Positions 20,256 to 28,726 are shown, numbered from the stretch's first letter. The stretch: DNA of 50,916 bases from an uncultured Clostridia bacterium (GCA_946407065.1 CAMJMQ010000019.1:1-50916); one strand, 5' to 3'. The notes: a model not told the origin generated them from the sequence alone. Numbers and translations are program-made.

Positions 20256-21503
20256 CTATCTTTCCGTCACATATTCACGCAGGCGGGCGTATTGGATCTC
20301 GTCAAGCGTCGCTTCGATCTCCACGCCCTCGGCGGTATATTCTTCACTGTGGAGCACCGCGGTTTGGCGGAGCTTGGCGGCGATGCCCGCTTTATCGAAC
20401 GGCAGCAGGAGCTTGACGCGTTTGAGCTTTTTGGGCAGGTTCTCTTCGATCGCCTGCAGCAGCTCGTCGATGCCGGTACCGTACTTAGCGGAGATATGCA
20501 CCGCGCCCGAGATTCCGCTCATGTTGTCAGTAAGCAAATCACATTTATTCAGCACAGGGATGATCGGTTTATCCAAGCTCGACAGAGAAGCCAGCAGATC
20601 GCGGGTCACCTCGAGATGGAGGCGGCTTTCTTCACTGCTCGCGTCACACACATTGAGGATGATATCCGCCTGTGCCGCTTCCTCCAAGGTCGATTTGAAC
20701 GCCTCGACCAGGTGATGGGGCAGTCGTCTGACCAGACCGACGGTGTCGATCAGCATGACCGATACGCCGCAGGGCAGCTTGAGCGCCCGCGAGGTCGGGT
20801 CGAGGGTGGCGAAGAGCTTGTCCTCGCTGAGCACGCCCGCGTCGGTGAGGGTGTTCATCAAAGTCGATTTGCCCGCGTTGGTATAGCCGACGATGGCGAC
20901 CGTGATGACGTTATCCTTGCTGCGGCGGGAGCGCAGCTGTTTGCGGTGCTCCTCCACATCGCGGAGCTGTTCCTTGAGGGTCTCCATCTTGCGCTTGATA
21001 TGACGGCGGTCGGTCTCGAGCTTGCTTTCACCGGGGCCGCGGGTGCCGATACCGCCGCCCAGACGCGACATCTCGATACCCTTACCGGTCAGGCGGGGCA
21101 TCATGTATTTGAGCTGGGCGAGCTCGACCTGGATCTTGCCCTCGCGCGATCTCGCACGCAGGGCGAAGATATCGAGGATCAGCATGGTGCGGTCGATGAC
21201 GCGCACATCGGTCGCCGCCTCGATATTGCGGATCTGGACAGGGGAGAGTTCCAGATCAAAGATGATCAGGTCAATATCCTCCCTTTCGCAATAGTCCTTG
21301 ATTTCTTCCAGCTTGCCCGAGCCGACGCAGGTGGCGGGGTCGATATGCTGGAGCTTTTGGGTGATGGACGCGACAGGCTCCGCTCCGGCGCTTTCGGCAA
21401 GCTCAAACAGCTCAGAGAGCGATGCCTCGGCGTCATAATCGCCTGTATCCGCTTCGACCAGCAATGCGCGGGTCGGCTGAGTTTCGGTGATCGTCATTTC
21501 CAT
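20256..21503 (-). CDS. hflX: Ribosome-associated GTPase HflX
   Basis: The product has the HflX N-terminal domain ending in GGGIGTRGPGESKLETDRR, a coiled-coil region, and then a TRAFAC GTPase domain. G1 is GYTNAGKST, G3 is DTVGLVRRLP and G4 is NKCDL. HflX binds the large subunit near the peptidyl-transferase centre and splits stalled or hibernating 70S ribosomes. I use ATG at 21503 (MEMTITE) because GGAG lies 7 bases before it. An upstream in-frame ATG at 21545 would add MNKRIANFFALETT without a site. A lipoprotein gene follows closely. Confidence 0.95.
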   Translation of the reverse strand: MEMTITETQPTRALLVEADTGDYDAEASLSELFELAESAGAEPVASITQKLQHIDPATCVGSGKLEEIKDYCEREDIDLIIFDLELSPVQIRNIEAATDVRVIDRTMLILDIFALRARSREGKIQVELAQLKYMMPRLTGKGIEMSRLGGGIGTRGPGESKLETDRRHIKRKMETLKEQLRDVEEHRKQLRSRRSKDNVITVAIVGYTNAGKSTLMNTLTDAGVLSEDKLFATLDPTSRALKLPCGVSVMLIDTVGLVRRLPHHLVEAFKSTLEEAAQADIILNVCDASSEESRLHLEVTRDLLASLSSLDKPIIPVLNKCDLLTDNMSGISGAVHISAKYGTGIDELLQAIEENLPKKLKRVKLLLPFDKAGIAAKLRQTAVLHSEEYTAEGVEIEATLDEIQYARLREYVTER

Positions 21504-21603
21504 AGTAGTCTCCAAAGCAAAAAAATTTGCAATCCTTTTGTTCAATCGTTATAATAGGATATTATATCGAAACTCCACCAAAAAAGCAAGGCGCGGCGCG
21601 CCG

Positions 21604-21757
21604 CTTTTTCTTACTCTATGTTACGTACTGCTGTCGGTTAAGATTACATTTGTATAGAGATAGATAAAGCACCACGGTGCCTTTTTCTTACTCTATGTTA
21701 CGTACTGCTGTCTGTTAAGTTTACATTTGTATAGAGATAGATAAAGCACCACGGTGC
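21604..21757. repeat. Two tandem copies of a 77-bp repeat
   Basis: Bases 21604-21680 and 21681-21757 match with about three differences, period 77 (for example TTACTCTATGTTACGTACTG at 21611 and 21688). The right copy covers the end of a possible minus-strand reading frame, so the repeat looks like a duplication of that frame's C-terminal end plus stop. Confidence 0.85.
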
Positions 21758-21920
21758 CTTTTCTTGTGATACTGTAACGGGCGCCCGCACTGCCGAAAAG
21801 ACCGTCACTCACCGTCACTGAGCTCTTGTTTTTCCCATGAACAGTGAGTTTTTGCACAGTGACGGTAAAGGGAATATCCCCCTTGAGCACCGTCACGTGA
21901 CGCAGATCACCGATACTCAC
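21693..21920 (-). pseudogene. Possible remnant of a beta-rich protein gene
   Basis: A GTG-started frame of 75 codons, open a few codons further upstream, reads like real protein in places (LKGDIPFTVTVQKLTV, SVTVSDGLFGSAGARYSI). There is no ribosome binding site and no full domain. Its last 22 codons and stop are repeated just downstream in the 77-bp tandem copy. I regard it as a decayed or spurious frame, not an established gene. Confidence 0.3.
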
Positions 21921-22385
21921 AGGCGGTTGATCAACAGCACACAGCTATGACACACAGTCGGATGATCAGCTAAACACAGCTATGACACTGACTGCTGATG
22001 ATTCACGAGGATTTTGACGAAGAGCAGTCGGAACTCTGCCGCTGTCAACCAATGGGGGGTTCAACTCTCTTCATCCTATCAACGATCAACAACACACAGC
22101 GATCATTCATACAGGCTGTTTATCAACAATACCGCGATGTTTGTATCCACCACAATCAAATCGCCTCGTCCCCGACCGCGGATCGCTAACGCTGTTCACC
22201 GTCATGTGACGGCAAATCAGCCGATCGTCTCCATGACCGTCACCCCTCATTAAGCCACTGTTTATGCGGGTTTATGAGATTTAGTGACGATGAGTGACAG
22301 TATTTCGGGGAGTGCGGAGCGTGCGTCTCTTTCTGTGCCACTGCGGCGTACTGCTATCGAAAAAAGCCTTCCCCTTGGGGGGAAG
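21921..22385. other. Gene-free stretch
   Basis: No supported gene lies here. ACACAGCTATGACAC occurs twice about 37 bases apart (near 21939 and 21975). CGTCACGTGACG and GTCATGTGACGG palindromes flank the region. Function unknown. Confidence 0.5.
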
Positions 22386-22525
22386 TAACTGAAGACTGAA
22401 GATTGAAAATTGAAAACTGAAAAATGATAGGCGGGACACCCGCACCCGAATAATAATTGATCGAGCAAAGCGAGATACCATTATTATTCATTCTTAAGTC
22501 TTCAGTTTTCAGTCTTCAGTTTCAT
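22386..22525. repeat. Family-B element with ACTGAAG arms
   Basis: Left arm ACTGAAGACTGAAGATTGAA (22390 on) and right arm TTAAGTCTTCAGTTTTCAGT (about 22494-22513) are complementary. The centre holds GGCGGGACACCCGCACCCGA and an ATAATAATT...ATTATTATT inverted pair. The same plan with other arm sequences is seen at 28513, 31573 and 33138. Confidence 0.8.
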
Positions 22526-22526
22526 T

Positions 22527-22853
22527 CTATATCAATAAGTACACCAGTGCGAGCATCAGGTTCATATCGGCGCCGTCCTTCATCAGCATGACGAGAAGCA
22601 GCAGGATCAGGCTTTGATCCTGATCCTTTAAAAAGACGTCGAGTAGACTGTTTGGCTTTTTTTCAGCCATCCGCGGCTCGGATTCCCGTGACGGCGTTGG
22701 TTCAGACGGCTCGGACGATTCGGAGTGATCAACAGGCGCGGGATCGGATTGTTTTTCGACAGAATGCTTCGGGTGCGGCGAAGGACGGTCGAAGGACGCG
22801 TACATCCGCCTGACACGATCCATCGCTTCCTGTTCGAGTGAATTTGACGGCAT
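22527..22853 (-). CDS. Small unknown protein with hydrophobic C-terminus
   Basis: The 108-residue product has a charged, Pro/Ser/Glu-rich middle (about 25-65) and a very hydrophobic C-terminal third (SLILLLLVMLMKDGADMN then LMLALVYLLI). No known family is recognised. AAGGTG lies 6 bases before the ATG. Two more small genes of similar size lie upstream on the same strand (23521-24092), separated by a block of repeats. The three may be one functional cluster split by repeat insertion, which is an inference from order and strand only. Confidence 0.6.
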   Translation of the reverse strand: MPSNSLEQEAMDRVRRMYASFDRPSPHPKHSVEKQSDPAPVDHSESSEPSEPTPSRESEPRMAEKKPNSLLDVFLKDQDQSLILLLLVMLMKDGADMNLMLALVYLLI

Positions 22854-22879
22854 GGTATCACCTTGTTTTTATGGGACGG

Positions 22880-23520
22880 ACGCTGTCCGCACCCGAGATA
22901 ACGGGAGGAGCAAGCCCCTCCCCTACGATAAACGTTACAGCGAATTTGTAGGGGAGCGCCTTGGTGCTCCCGCGGCAGGGCGTCGGTCAAAGCGCATCAT
23001 TTGTTGAGGAGCTGTGCATTTTGTAGGGTACGGCGCTTGTCGACGTACCGCGGCAGAGCGTTGGATCACGCTCCGCGTCAGTTGAGGAAATATAACGTTA
23101 CCGTAGGGATGGTCATTGACCATCCGCATGGTGAAGCGTTTATTTCCTATCTCACGTTTTCGATAACTAAAACGCCCGTCCTTCTGCGGATGACCGATGG
23201 TCATCCCTACGGAAGTGTTTCATCTGCTTCGCGTTGTATGGCATATATCATATATGTTTCGGGAGGGGTCTCCCCGTTGGGGAGGTGCCCAAAGGGCAGA
23301 GGGGTGCCGTCTGCGGCTGAGCAACAAGCCCCTCCCCTACGATAGACGTTTCATCTGCTCCGCGTTTAGGTGGCTTCGTAACCAAATGTACGGTACGTCA
23401 TGAATGCCGTACCCTACGGAGGGATAGATCTGCTCCGCGTTTGGATGGCTTTTATCAGAAACGTTTCGGGTCTTCGGACATGCGTGTCGGTACCCTTATA
23501 TTTTTGATCATCTATCATCC
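22880..23520. repeat. Mosaic of palindromic modules (family C)
   Basis: This 640-bp stretch has no gene. It is a run of hairpins with constant TAGGG/CCCTA edges and different paired cores: GGAGGAGCAAGCCCCTCC, GGGAGCGCCTTGGTGCTCCC, GGATGGTCATTGACCATCC, GGATGACCGATGGTCATCC and GGTACGTCATGAATGCCGTACC. Constant spacers such as CTGCTCCGCGTTT and TTTCCTATCTCACG recur between them. The same modules make up 26580-27110. Confidence 0.8.
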
Positions 23521-23859
23521 TCACAGGTCAAACAGCGGCAGATCCTTGATCAACGGCATGAGCTTCATCACCTTGATCAGGCGCTTGGCACGGTCGAGCT
23601 TTTGCTGTCGCTCTTCGCTGAGAAACGGACGCATCGCATCGAGCAGGCGGGTGGTGTCGTCCTCCTGCCTGAGGGTGCCGAGCATCGGCATCAGCTTCAT
23701 CATCTGAGCGGCGGTATCATCGGGCGGCGGATCGGGGCGCACATCCTCTTTATGTACGCCCGACGCATCCACGCCGAGCTGTGAGGCAAGCGCCGCGATA
23801 TCCCGCATCGCCTCGGGGTCGTTGAGGATCCCGCTGAGCTTTTCGGAGAGATCGTCCAT
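23521..23859 (-). CDS. Small unknown helical protein
   Basis: The 112-residue, mostly helical product starts MDDLSEKLSGILNDPEAM and ends with a basic/hydrophobic stretch (KRLIKVMKLMPLIKDLPLFD). The middle carries an acidic, proline-rich spacer (RPDPPPDD). No family is recognised. It starts inside the stop codon of the next gene upstream (TGATG, 1-base overlap), so the two are translationally coupled. Confidence 0.65.
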   Translation of the reverse strand: MDDLSEKLSGILNDPEAMRDIAALASQLGVDASGVHKEDVRPDPPPDDTAAQMMKLMPMLGTLRQEDDTTRLLDAMRPFLSEERQQKLDRAKRLIKVMKLMPLIKDLPLFDL

Positions 23860-24092
23860 CAGCCCATGATCCTCTTGATGATGGCTTTCGCCTGCGGTGA
23901 ATTGAGAAACTCCTTCGCCTTATCCTCGTCATTGAGGATCTCTTCCATCCGGCGCGCCTTGTCGGACGGGAGCTTATTGAGCAGTTTTGCGTAGCTCGAA
24001 TTGTTGACGGCGCTCTTGATCTCACTTTCGGGCGTACCCATACGCTCGCTGATCTTCTTGATCAATATATCGATTTGCTGATTATCAGCCAT
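23859..24092 (-). CDS. Small unknown helical protein, first of the pair
   Basis: The 77-residue product (MADNQQIDILIKKISERMG then TPESEIKSAV) is predicted all-helical and soluble and ends KAIIKRIMG. It has GGTGA 8 bases before ATG. It overlaps the 112-residue protein gene by one base. I do not recognise it; tandem placement suggests that the two products interact. Confidence 0.65.
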   Translation of the reverse strand: MADNQQIDILIKKISERMGTPESEIKSAVNNSSYAKLLNKLPSDKARRMEEILNDEDKAKEFLNSPQAKAIIKRIMG

Positions 24093-24114
24093 ACTTTCAC
24101 CTCATAATTCTTTA

Positions 24115-24152
24115 GTTGAGATTGCCACGGGGCTTTGCCCCTCGCAATGACG
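24115..24152. repeat. Dispersed palindromic repeat, family A
   Basis: GTTGAGATTGCCACGGGGCT then TTGCCCCTCGCAATGAC. The centre forms GGGGCtttGCCCC, so the whole 38-bp unit is a near-perfect hairpin. It separates divergent genes. Confidence 0.85.
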
Positions 24153-24202
24153 ATTGGTAATAAAACATCATTAATAGTATAGTATGCAGTTAGGAGAAAA
24201 AT

Positions 24203-24664
24203 ATGAAAATAATCGTTGTATCCGATACCCACGGCTCGTACAGAAACTTCAAAAAAGTCATGCAGCTCAACCGCAACGCCGACATCGTCGTGCACTGCGG
24301 CGACAGTCGTGACGAGGTCGACAGGATCAAGATGGAATACCCCGACAAGACCTACTACACGGTCAAGGGAAACTGTGATTTTGAGATGCTGCCGATCGTG
24401 GAGGAATTCACCGTGGACGGCGTGCGGTTCATGGCGACGCACGGACACATCTACAACGTCAAATACGGTCTGTTCGATATCGACAGAGCCGCCCGGGAAA
24501 AGCAGGCGGATATCGTACTGTACGGTCACACGCATATTGAGAACGACACCGTCAGGGACGGTGTGCGGTTCTTCAACCCCGGCTCTCTGGGCTACGGCAA
24601 GAGCTTCGGTGTGATCGAGATCAAGGACGGTCAGGTGCTGACGAATATTGCGTATTTGAAGTGA
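24203..24664 (+). CDS. YfcE/MJ0936-family metallophosphodiesterase
   Basis: This 153-residue calcineurin-like phosphoesterase has metal-binding motifs in order: SDTHG (8-12), HCGDS (32-36), GNCD (the small-phosphodiesterase version of GNHD), ATHGH and YGHTHIE. The fold is a minimal two-metal phosphodiesterase. Characterised members hydrolyse phosphodiesters such as bis-pNPP in vitro, with unclear natural substrates. The start follows AGGAG by 7 bases. It lies just before holB but has its own leader; the intervening DNA holds a holB promoter. Confidence 0.9.
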   Translation: MKIIVVSDTHGSYRNFKKVMQLNRNADIVVHCGDSRDEVDRIKMEYPDKTYYTVKGNCDFEMLPIVEEFTVDGVRFMATHGHIYNVKYGLFDIDRAAREKQADIVLYGHTHIENDTVRDGVRFFNPGSLGYGKSFGVIEIKDGQVLTNIAYLK

Positions 24665-24728
24665 AAATGATTGGTTAACGGTTAATGGTTAACCGAAAAA
24701 AATAACAGTAGCTTTTTTCATTCAACTA

Positions 24729-24737
24729 TGGTATAAT
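24729..24737 (+). promoter_or_regulatory. Extended -10 promoter for holB-ricT
   Basis: TGgTATAAT lies 35 bases before the holB ATG. There is no clear -35. An in-frame ATG at 24736 falls inside this box and is therefore unlikely to be the start codon. Confidence 0.6.
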
Positions 24738-24771
24738 GAAGTTTAATAATGGGTACAAAGGCGGTGACGGC

Positions 24772-25629
24772 ATGGCAATCAGCTTGCAACAGGATAACAA
24801 GAACGCTGTTCTGGAGCTGATCCGTTCGGGTCGTCTGCCGCACACGATCATCCTCGAAGGCGGCGAAAAGGAAGAACGCGACAGCGCCGCGCTGCTGTTG
24901 GCGGCGGGGGCTGTTTGCAAGCAGCAAAACCCTCCGTGCCTGAGCTGCAATCCGTGCCGCAAGGTGCTCGACGGCATCCACCCCGACGTGTTCCGTCCCG
25001 AGCCGAGCAAGCACCTCAAAAGCGGGATCCTCTCGCTCAAGGATCTGCGCGACAGCTATCTGGCGCAAATGAGCATCCGTCCCAACGAAGCGGACTGCAA
25101 GGTCTACCTCTTCACAGACGCGGACAAGCTGCTGCGCGAGGATTCGCAGAACGCGCTCTTGAAAACCATTGAGGAGCCGCCGCAGCGCCTCTACTTCATC
25201 TTCACCGTGCCAAGCGCAAAGAGCCTGCTCTTGACCGTGCGCTCACGCGCGCACATCATCACCCTGCACCGCGAGGATCTTAAAAACGAGGATACCGAAG
25301 CGACCGCCGCACAGTTGATCGACGGCGTCGTGTCGCTCTATGAATATGACCTGCTGCACACGCTCTATACCCTCAGCGATAAAGAGCGTTTAGAAAGCAC
25401 GCTCCGCGTCTTTACCGAGAAGCTGCGGCAGGCACTGGGCTTTTACAGCGGTGTGATGACGGACGATCCGTCGGTCAAAAAGCTCACCCGCAAGCTCGAC
25501 CGCAGGCGTGTGATCGCGCTGATCGAGATCACCGACGAAGCCGTCAACCGGCTCAAAACCAATGTTAACATCCAGCTGCTGACCACGTGGCTGTCATCAC
25601 AATACAGGAGGATTACATGGCAGAAGTAA
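24772..25629 (+). CDS. holB: DNA polymerase III subunit delta-prime
   Basis: The 285-residue AAA+ clamp-loader subunit has a zinc-finger cysteine set (CKQQNPPC, then CLSCNPC), DADKLLREDSQNALLKTIEEPP (the family hallmark) and a VRSRAHII stretch in place of the SRC motif. As a delta-prime subunit it lacks a working Walker A. I chose ATG 24772 (MAISLQQ) with AAAGGCGGTG upstream. It overlaps ricT by 13 bases. holB followed by ricT is a conserved order in Firmicutes, which supports both calls. Confidence 0.93.
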   Translation: MAISLQQDNKNAVLELIRSGRLPHTIILEGGEKEERDSAALLLAAGAVCKQQNPPCLSCNPCRKVLDGIHPDVFRPEPSKHLKSGILSLKDLRDSYLAQMSIRPNEADCKVYLFTDADKLLREDSQNALLKTIEEPPQRLYFIFTVPSAKSLLLTVRSRAHIITLHREDLKNEDTEATAAQLIDGVVSLYEYDLLHTLYTLSDKERLESTLRVFTEKLRQALGFYSGVMTDDPSVKKLTRKLDRRRVIALIEITDEAVNRLKTNVNIQLLTTWLSSQYRRITWQK

Positions 25630-26504
25630 TCGGCGTAAGATTCAAAGAAGGCGGCAAGGTATATTACTTTGACCCCGATAAAAATAAACTGAAGATCGAT
25701 GACGTCGTCATCGTCGAGACCTCACGCGGCATCGAATGCGGCACCGTCGCGGTCGCCAACAAGGAGGTCGCGGATGACGAGATCGTCCATCCCCTGAAAA
25801 AGCTGATCCGCAGGGCGACCAAGGAGGATCGCCGCCGACTGGAGGAGAACAAGCGCAAGGAAAAGGAAGCGCTGAAAATATGCGAGCAGAAGGTCGCGGA
25901 GCATGGGCTTGAGATGAAGCTGGTCGACGTGGAATACACCTTTGATAACTCCAAGATCCTGTTCTACTTCACCGCCGACGGCAGAGTCGATTTCCGCGCG
26001 TTGGTCAAGGATCTCGCCTCTGTGTTCCGCACCCGCATCGAGCTCAGACAGATCGGCGTGCGCGACGAGAGCAAGATGCTCGGAGGGTTAGGCGTATGCG
26101 GCAGACCGTTCTGCTGTTCGTCCTTCCTGGGCGAGTTCCACCCCGTGTCCATCAAGATGGCAAAGGAGCAGGGGCTCTCCCTCTCCCCCACCAAGATCTC
26201 CGGCACCTGCGGACGACTGATGTGCTGTCTGAAATATGAGCAGGACGCCTACACCGACCTGATCAAGCGCACCCCCAAGGTCGGTACACTTGTCAAGACA
26301 CCGCTGGGCAGAGGCTTGGTCGTCGAGACCAACCTGCTGGCGCGTACGCTCAAGGTCAAGATGGATAACACCCCCGACGACGCCGCGCCCCAGTCCTTCA
26401 AGGTCAAGGAAGTCCGCGTCGTCAAGAACGGCTACATCAACAATAAGGGCAAGCAGAAGGGGAAGGAAAAAGAGAGCGAAGAGCTGAGAAAGCTCGAGGA
26501 TTAA
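25617..26504 (+). CDS. ricT: PSP1-domain protein RicT (YaaT)
   Basis: The 295-residue protein begins MAEVIGVRFKEGGKVYYFD and carries the PSP1 C-terminal domain. Its cysteine pairs in CGRPFCC (about residue 161) and CGRLMCC (about 199) match those that hold Fe-S clusters in the RicA-RicF-RicT (Y-complex). In Bacillus that complex modulates RNase Y cleavage, sporulation and competence. The tail (residues 275-295) is Lys/Glu-rich. AGGAGG lies 5 bases before the ATG. RicA and RicF are not in the window. Confidence 0.93.
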   Translation: MAEVIGVRFKEGGKVYYFDPDKNKLKIDDVVIVETSRGIECGTVAVANKEVADDEIVHPLKKLIRRATKEDRRRLEENKRKEKEALKICEQKVAEHGLEMKLVDVEYTFDNSKILFYFTADGRVDFRALVKDLASVFRTRIELRQIGVRDESKMLGGLGVCGRPFCCSSFLGEFHPVSIKMAKEQGLSLSPTKISGTCGRLMCCLKYEQDAYTDLIKRTPKVGTLVKTPLGRGLVVETNLLARTLKVKMDNTPDDAAPQSFKVKEVRVVKNGYINNKGKQKGKEKESEELRKLED

Positions 26505-26528
26505 TCAACCAAATATCACGCATGGTAA

Positions 26529-26566
26529 AGGGATGACTCCGAATCAAGAGTCATCCCATTTTTTTT
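26529..26566 (+). terminator. Terminator after ricT
   Basis: A perfect 10-bp stem (GGGATGACTC with GAGTCATCCC) and 8-base loop are followed by ATTTTTTTT. Confidence 0.92.
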
Positions 26567-26579
26567 GCAGGCGTTTTCA

Positions 26580-27110
26580 TTCAATTTGGTGGGGGCGTTG
26601 CAGAGAAATTGTAGGGGAGCGCCTCGGTGCTCCCGCGGCAGGGCGTTGGGTCAAGAAGCGCGTCAGTTGAGGAAAGCAGACGCTTCCGTAGGGACGAGCA
26701 ATGCTCGTCCGCATGGCAGAACATGGTTTTCCTATCTCACGCTCCCGATAACGGGAACGCCCGTCATTCTCGGTACGTCATAAATGCCGTACCCTACGGA
26801 GGAATCGATCTGCTCCGCGTTTTTGTGACATGTATCGGAAATGTTTCGGGAGGGGCAAGCCCCTCCCCTACACGAAACGTTACAGAGGATTTGTAGGGTA
26901 CGTCGGACACGCGTGTCCGACGTACCGTATGGCTGAAACGTATATATCCTATCTCACGCTCCCAATAGTGAAAACGCCCGTCATTCTCGGTACGTCATAA
27001 ATGCCGTACCCTACGGAAGGATTGATTTGCTTCGCTTTATTATGGCTTGTATCGGAAAGGCCACGGCGGGAGTAAACCCCCGCCCTACAGTAAGCGTTGC
27101 ATCCTGCAAA
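26580..27110. repeat. Second mosaic of family-C palindromic modules
   Basis: There is no gene here. The order of modules and spacers parallels 22880-23520, but hairpin cores are partly changed: GGGAGCGCCTCGGTGCTCCC, GGACGAGCAATGCTCGTCC, GGTACGTCATAAATGCCGTACC (twice), GGGAGGGGCAAGCCCCTCCC, TCGGACACGCGTGTCCGA and GGCGGGAGTAAACCCCCGCC. GCGTCAGTTGAGGAAA and TTTCCTATCTCACGCT spacers are shared. Confidence 0.8.
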
Positions 27111-27121
27111 AACCCCGCGCA

Positions 27122-27766
27122 TCACATCAACATCGCGCGCATTTTCAATAAGATCTTCTTCTCCCGTCGTGAGATTTGCACCTGGGTAGTGCCGAGGGTG
27201 AGGGCGGTCTGCTGCTGAGTTTTGCGGCGGTAATACCGCTGGATGATCAGCATACGTTCGTCATCACTCAGTGCGTTGATCACCTCGCGCAGGGAGAGGT
27301 GTTCGGTCAGCTTTTCCTCCGGCGAGGGCACGGGTACATCCACGCCGCCCGAATCGTCCTCCCCCGAGAGGGACAGCACCGCCTTGGAGGCGGACAGCGC
27401 CTCGGTCGCCTGATACACATCGACCCCGAGCCGCTCCGCCAAATCGGTGATCGTGATCTCGCCGTCGTGCTGTGCGCGGTAGCTCTCGCAGACCTTCTGT
27501 GCGCGCATACTCAACTCCTGCAGAGAGCGCGACACCTTCACACTGCCGCCGGAGCGAAAGAGCTGTTTGATCTCTCCGAGGATCACAGGTACGGCGTAGG
27601 TGGAGAACCGAAAGCCCTTGCGCTCATCAAAGCGATCTACCGCCTTAACGAGCCCGACACAGCCTGCGGAATAGAGGTCGTCATACTCGATCCCCTTGCC
27701 CGTAAAGCGATGGGCGCAAGCGTGCACCAACCGCAGGTTTTGTTCGATCAGCTCATTTCTGTCCAT
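27122..27766 (-). CDS. sigF: Forespore sigma factor SigF (SpoIIAC)
   Basis: The 214-residue sigma-70 family protein has region 2 (NLRLVHACAHRF, DDLYSAGCVGLVKAVDRFD, FRFSTYAVPVILGEI), region 3 and a region 4 helix-turn-helix (QQQTALTLGTTQVQISR). It directs forespore-specific transcription after septation. It is the last gene of a three-gene spoIIA operon and overlaps spoIIAB by 14 bases. I chose ATG 27766 (MDRNELIEQN); extending upstream would read into spoIIAB in another frame. Identity is fixed by the neighbours. Confidence 0.95.
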   Translation of the reverse strand: MDRNELIEQNLRLVHACAHRFTGKGIEYDDLYSAGCVGLVKAVDRFDERKGFRFSTYAVPVILGEIKQLFRSGGSVKVSRSLQELSMRAQKVCESYRAQHDGEITITDLAERLGVDVYQATEALSASKAVLSLSGEDDSGGVDVPVPSPEEKLTEHLSLREVINALSDDERMLIIQRYYRRKTQQQTALTLGTTQVQISRREKKILLKMRAMLM

Positions 27767-28196
27767 AGGCGGCGCGAATGAAATTCTTTTCGAGCGTGAC
27801 GGTGGTGCCCTTGCCGACCGTCGAGCGCACCTTGACATTATCCATGAAGCTCTGCATCACCGCAAAGCCCAGCCCGGCGCGTTCATCGGTGGAGGTGGTA
27901 TAGAGCGGCTCCATCGCCTGCTTGATATCGGGGATGCCTACGCCCCTGTCGCGGATCTTGATGACGGCATGTCCCTTATCGGTGAGCTTCGCTTCGATGG
28001 TGACCGTACCGAAAGTGTCGGGATAGGCATGGACGACGGCGTTGGTGACCGCCTCACTCACGGCGGTCTTGACATCGGCGATCTCAGCGACGGTGGGATC
28101 GAGCGGCAGTAAAAACGCCGCTACGGCGGAGCGCGCAAAGCTCTCGTTAGCGCTTTTGGAGATAAAGCTGAGCTTCATTTCATTGATCGTTTTCAT
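27753..28196 (-). CDS. spoIIAB: Anti-sigma-F factor and kinase SpoIIAB
   Basis: The 147-residue GHKL ATPase has N box EAVTNAVVHAY (about 48-58), G1 DRGVGIPD and G2 TTSTDERAGLGF. It holds SigF inactive and phosphorylates SpoIIAA on serine, so that SigF is released only in the forespore. Its start overlaps the spoIIAA stop, with GGGGGTG 6 bases upstream. All catalytic motifs look intact, suggesting a working switch. Confidence 0.96.
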   Translation of the reverse strand: MKTINEMKLSFISKSANESFARSAVAAFLLPLDPTVAEIADVKTAVSEAVTNAVVHAYPDTFGTVTIEAKLTDKGHAVIKIRDRGVGIPDIKQAMEPLYTTSTDERAGLGFAVMQSFMDNVKVRSTVGKGTTVTLEKNFIRAAYGQK

Positions 28197-28495
28197 TTCA
28201 TCACCCCCAGGTTTTCCAGTCCCGACAGAACAAAGATCTTTTGCAGGTTGGGCGGCACGTTAACGACCTCGAGCTTGCCGCCGAGCAGTGAGATCATGCG
28301 GTAGCGCCCCATGACCAGCCCGATGCCCGATGAATCCATGAACCCGACCTTGCCGAAATCGAGCACCAGCCGCGAGGGGCGGCTGCGCTCACATTGCGCG
28401 TCGATATCCCCGCGGATCTGCGGCGCGATATGGTGGTCGATCTCGCCGTACAGCGACGCCGTGACCACCCCGTTTTTGTATGTAATATTGACCAT
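28193..28495 (-). CDS. spoIIAA: Anti-anti-sigma factor SpoIIAA
   Basis: The 100-residue STAS-domain protein has the phosphoserine site FMDSSGIGLVMGRY (52-65). Dephosphorylated by SpoIIE it binds SpoIIAB and frees SigF. CGGAGG precedes the ATG by 6 bases. The usual sigma-H promoter is not obvious; a family-B repeat begins about 16 bases upstream of the start. Confidence 0.95.
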   Translation of the reverse strand: MVNITYKNGVVTASLYGEIDHHIAPQIRGDIDAQCERSRPSRLVLDFGKVGFMDSSGIGLVMGRYRMISLLGGKLEVVNVPPNLQKIFVLSGLENLGVMK

Positions 28496-28512
28496 GGTTT
28501 CCTCCGAAGTAA

Positions 28513-28611
28513 ATCAATTGAAAATTGACAGTGGAAAGTTGAAAATGAAGGGCGGGATACCCGCACCCATTCAATGAATCACTTTCCATTTTCCACTTTC
28601 AACTTTCAACT
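28513..28611. repeat. Family-B element with GGAAAGTT arms
   Basis: Left arm ATTGAAAATTGACAGTGGAA (28517 on) and right arm TTTCCATTTTCCACTTTCAA (about 28583-28602) are complementary. The centre is GGCGGGATACCCGCACCCA. It sits directly upstream of the spoIIA operon, between it and the folC terminator. Confidence 0.8.
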
Positions 28612-28652
28612 AAAAAAGCCTACCCTACTACTAATAGTAATAGGATAGGCTT
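28612..28652 (-). terminator. Terminator after folC
   Basis: An 18-bp hairpin with two mismatches (AAGCCTACCCTACTACTA with TAGTAATAGGATAGGCTT) is followed on the minus strand by TTTT. Confidence 0.8.
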
Positions 28653-28726
28653 AAAAATGCTGTCATATTCTGTTGGACGCGCGCGTCTTTTTCTTGAGAT
28701 CGGTAACTTGTTCCTTTTTGCATTGA

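Noticed and set aside
21998..22481. Short frames in the stretch after hflX
   Set aside because: They lack ribosome binding sites and protein-like composition and extend into a family-B repeat arm.
22880..27110. CRISPR array
   Set aside because: The repeated modules are palindromes of unequal spacing with changing cores, there is no constant repeat with unique spacers of fixed length, and no cas gene is present.
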